Positions 62,116-64,000 of a stretch of DNA of 64,000 nucleotides are shown piece after piece. Under the pieces are notes generated by a model. The model was not told where the DNA came from and made no database searches. It was given only the letters and a program-made list of their open reading frames with translations. Position 1 is the stretch's first letter. The number at the start of each line of letters is the position of its first letter. This DNA is from Ophiobolus disseminans (lineage: Eukaryota; Ascomycota; Dothideomycetes; Pleosporales; Phaeosphaeriaceae), in the NCBI GenBank assembly GCA_010093685.1, contig MU006240.1, positions 1-64,000 on the forward strand. The letters run 5' to 3'. Made by a program: the position numbers and the translations under genes.

Positions 62116-63429
62116 CTAGTTCATAGCCCGGTCCGCTCTATAAGCATCCCGCAGCTCGCGCAGAGTGACAGCATCGCTCCTCCGAGACTCCCAAAACGCT
62201 TCAATAGTCATACTATCTTCGTTTGTGATGAACGTTGATATAGTCCCTGCCGTCTCGTGTGCGACCGCATAACATGCAGCCGCCTTAAAAAGAACATCAG
62301 GCTCGTCGATCAGCTCTTGCTCGACAATTCCGGAGTCGCTGTCCAAGCGCATGTCTCTTCGGTAATCTACAATGGTGCCCAGATATTCATAAATGTGTGC
62401 ATGTGCTGCGACGACGAAGTCTTTGATGGTGATGGACTGAGCGTTCTCGTTTTCGAGCAACTTCCCATGATATCGGTACCCATCAGGAGCGTAGACCGAA
62501 GCTTTGTATTTGATAATGTCCGCGCTGTTGATGAGCACACTACTGATTGGTGGTTCAGCAAGGGATTCCGCGGCCGTAGGGTCAGAGAAGAAGGGTTGCC
62601 GTCGCTCAGTCCCGTCTTCGTCCAGCCCGTCCTCAATCTCAACATCGTCCACCGACTTGGAGAAGTTCCACCGAATACGTGCTAGCAGATCCTGCTTGAT
62701 GCGATCTGGCGCCTGGGGTCTCAGTCGATCTAGGCGATCCTGTCGGTGTATGTCCGCGTTGTCTCGCTGTCTCGCGTAGAAGGTTTCCACGGGCGGATCC
62801 AGCGCATATTGGGCAAAGCATTGCACATCTACTAGCGCATCTTCTCCGTCCATATACGAGGACGCATATTCGAAGAAGAAAGTTGTATCATAAGGATCGA
62901 GGTCTATCTCTACAGGATTGCCGTCTTCGTTGTTGTAGCCTCGATTTAACAACGGTGCAGACATACGAATGAGCCGCTCGTACTTGGCGAGAAACGCGTG
63001 AGCAACTGTGACGAATTGGCCGATCGTGATGGGAAGATCGTCTGCGTTCTGTATGTTGATGCTGACGTCCGGATAGTCTTCTGGGTCGTCCTCTGGATTG
63101 ATTACATTGCAATCAGCATCAGCAACATCCAGGTCGCCGACAAATATGTCGTAATGTGATGGGTTGTCCATCTTTCTCGCGAGGGGTTGCGAAAACAACG
63201 GAATGTTTATTTCGTTTTCATTCACATCGGCGCTGCTGATGTACATGTGATAGACCGGTGGGTCGGCAATCGATTCTGCTGCGAAGCGATGCTCAAACAA
63301 CGGCATCTGTATCTCGTCGCCATTATCATTCAAGCCGTCCTCAACTTTGACGTTGTTGATGTCTGCAAAGACTTTCCAACGGAGGCGATACAAGAGCTCT
63401 TGTCTGAGGCGATCTCCAGGCATGAACAT
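62116..63429 (-). CDS. Unknown acidic protein with two internal repeats
   Basis: Intronless, 437 aa, strongly acidic. The protein is an internal duplication. Residues about 5-80 (DRLRQELLYRLRWKVF, VKVEDGLNDNGDEIQMPLFE, AAESIADPPVYHMYISSADV) align with about 245-325 (DRIKQDLLARIRWNFS, VEIEDGLDEDGTERRQPFFS, TAAESLAEPPISSVLINSAD). The following segments also match (ITIGQFVTVAHAFLAKYERL with ITIKDFVVAAHAHIYEYLGT). The repeat length is about 235 residues. I do not recognise the domain. No signal peptide or transmembrane segment. The frame is open and clean, so a live gene is likely. Confidence 0.7.
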   Translation of the reverse strand: MFMPGDRLRQELLYRLRWKVFADINNVKVEDGLNDNGDEIQMPLFEHRFAAESIADPPVYHMYISSADVNENEINIPLFSQPLARKMDNPSHYDIFVGDLDVADADCNVINPEDDPEDYPDVSINIQNADDLPITIGQFVTVAHAFLAKYERLIRMSAPLLNRGYNNEDGNPVEIDLDPYDTTFFFEYASSYMDGEDALVDVQCFAQYALDPPVETFYARQRDNADIHRQDRLDRLRPQAPDRIKQDLLARIRWNFSKSVDDVEIEDGLDEDGTERRQPFFSDPTAAESLAEPPISSVLINSADIIKYKASVYAPDGYRYHGKLLENENAQSITIKDFVVAAHAHIYEYLGTIVDYRRDMRLDSDSGIVEQELIDEPDVLFKAAACYAVAHETAGTISTFITNEDSMTIEAFWESRRSDAVTLRELRDAYRADRAMN

Positions 63430-63755
63430 CTCTGATAGTGTGGAAATGGAATTCTAAAAAGGCATCGAAATTCAGCGTTGAGTAAATAGGGTACATTGCG
63501 GACACATGCGTTGACCTCTGGTGGCACGGTTCCTAGCACGCTTGGCAAACTATGACTCATATGCTCGAAGCTGCCTGTTGCTTTAGGTACTTCAATTTGC
63601 GAACGCATCTTGGTACTCTTGGACTGCATCGAGACCTTTGCCAATGCAACGCTCGAGGAAAACACCCACGAAGACATGCGAGACACCTGACTCCAGTCAA
63701 TGCTGTATCTTAGCTTACCAACGTTCAAAGGCATAAATCGCACCCATCGCACCGC

Positions 63756-64000
63756 TCATTGCGCGGGATCGCGGGATCGCGGGAGCAGCTGATATCGCGC
63801 CGTGTTCGTGTTCCAGCTCGGCGCGTCAAAGCGTCGGCTGTGGAACGCCACATGCAGCTTTGGGCGATGAACGCGAGGAATGCGGGGTTCCAAAGCGAGC
63901 ATCGAGTCTTGGACATACACAAAGACCATGTTTGAGAAAGCAGATTGGACATGTTCGCTGGTGGCTTTGGTGTGCCCAGACGATGGCACAAGTCTTTGTT
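63756..64000 (-). CDS. Possible C-terminal part of a gene running off the window
   Basis: A minus-strand frame open from the window edge to TGA at about 63756 reads EHVQSAFSNMVFVYVQDSMLALEPRI in its visible part. No domain recognised. A second frame is also open here, so this is only a candidate partial gene. Confidence 0.3.
   Translation of the reverse strand, partial: QRLVPSSGHTKATSEHVQSAFSNMVFVYVQDSMLALEPRIPRVHRPKLHVAFHSRRFDAPSWNTNTARYQLLPRSRDPAQ

Overview
This window looks like a chromosomal segment of a filamentous ascomycete (Pezizomycotina, probably Dothideomycetes). The genes have short GT-AG introns of about 45-100 nt and TATA-type promoters. Typical fungal families are present: hybrid histidine kinase, Zn2Cys6 and bZIP factors, SconB/Met30, Atg17 and GH43. 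The transposons carry the C-to-T decay at CpA typical of repeat-induced point mutation (RIP). Everything here was read by eye. Exon joins were chosen because they restore frame and family motifs; no transcripts or database searches were available.

Region 1 (1-5.4 kb) is a stack of pieces from large OrsD/DUF3505-like zinc-finger mobile genes. There are three lineages, called here A, B and C. One type B copy has a long open frame; the others are broken. Type B copies share a 17-bp terminus next to a GC-rich hairpin. A 78-bp TIR element sits between pieces.

Region 2 (5.6-9.9 kb) is an intact nine-exon hybrid histidine kinase gene enclosed by transposons.

Region 3 (10.4-27.4 kb) is a nested transposon island. 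A pogo/Fot-type DNA transposon (10421-18041) is split by a 136-bp solo LTR (TSD TCAAG) and by a full-length Ty1/copia element (12390-17887, TSD ACATA). Next come a type A OrsD-like copy carrying a 359-bp solo LTR (TSD ACAAG) with a 10-bp-unit minisatellite, a RIP-decayed Helitron Rep/Pif1-helicase gene, a second copia remnant with its LTR, a Ty3/gypsy 3' end with its LTR, and a copia gag scrap. RIP damage is strongly asymmetric: sequence left of about 12.9 kb is only lightly hit, whereas much of 13-26 kb is riddled with TAG/TAA stops.

Region 4 (27.6-64 kb) is gene-rich. It holds a PLP-dependent class-V aminotransferase, four dispersed MYND-finger family members (two degenerate), a frameshifted beta-lactamase-like gene, a bZIP factor with an AT-hook, a secreted GH43 glycosidase, a decayed unknown gene, a 14-cysteine secreted protein, a Zn2Cys6 factor, a DJ-1/PfpI protein, sconB (sulfur regulation) head-to-head with atg17 (autophagy), a type II membrane glycosyltransferase, two tandem RING-membrane proteins, a J-domain protein, a RidA-family protein and an internally duplicated unknown protein. 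No operon-like pathway or biosynthetic cluster is evident.
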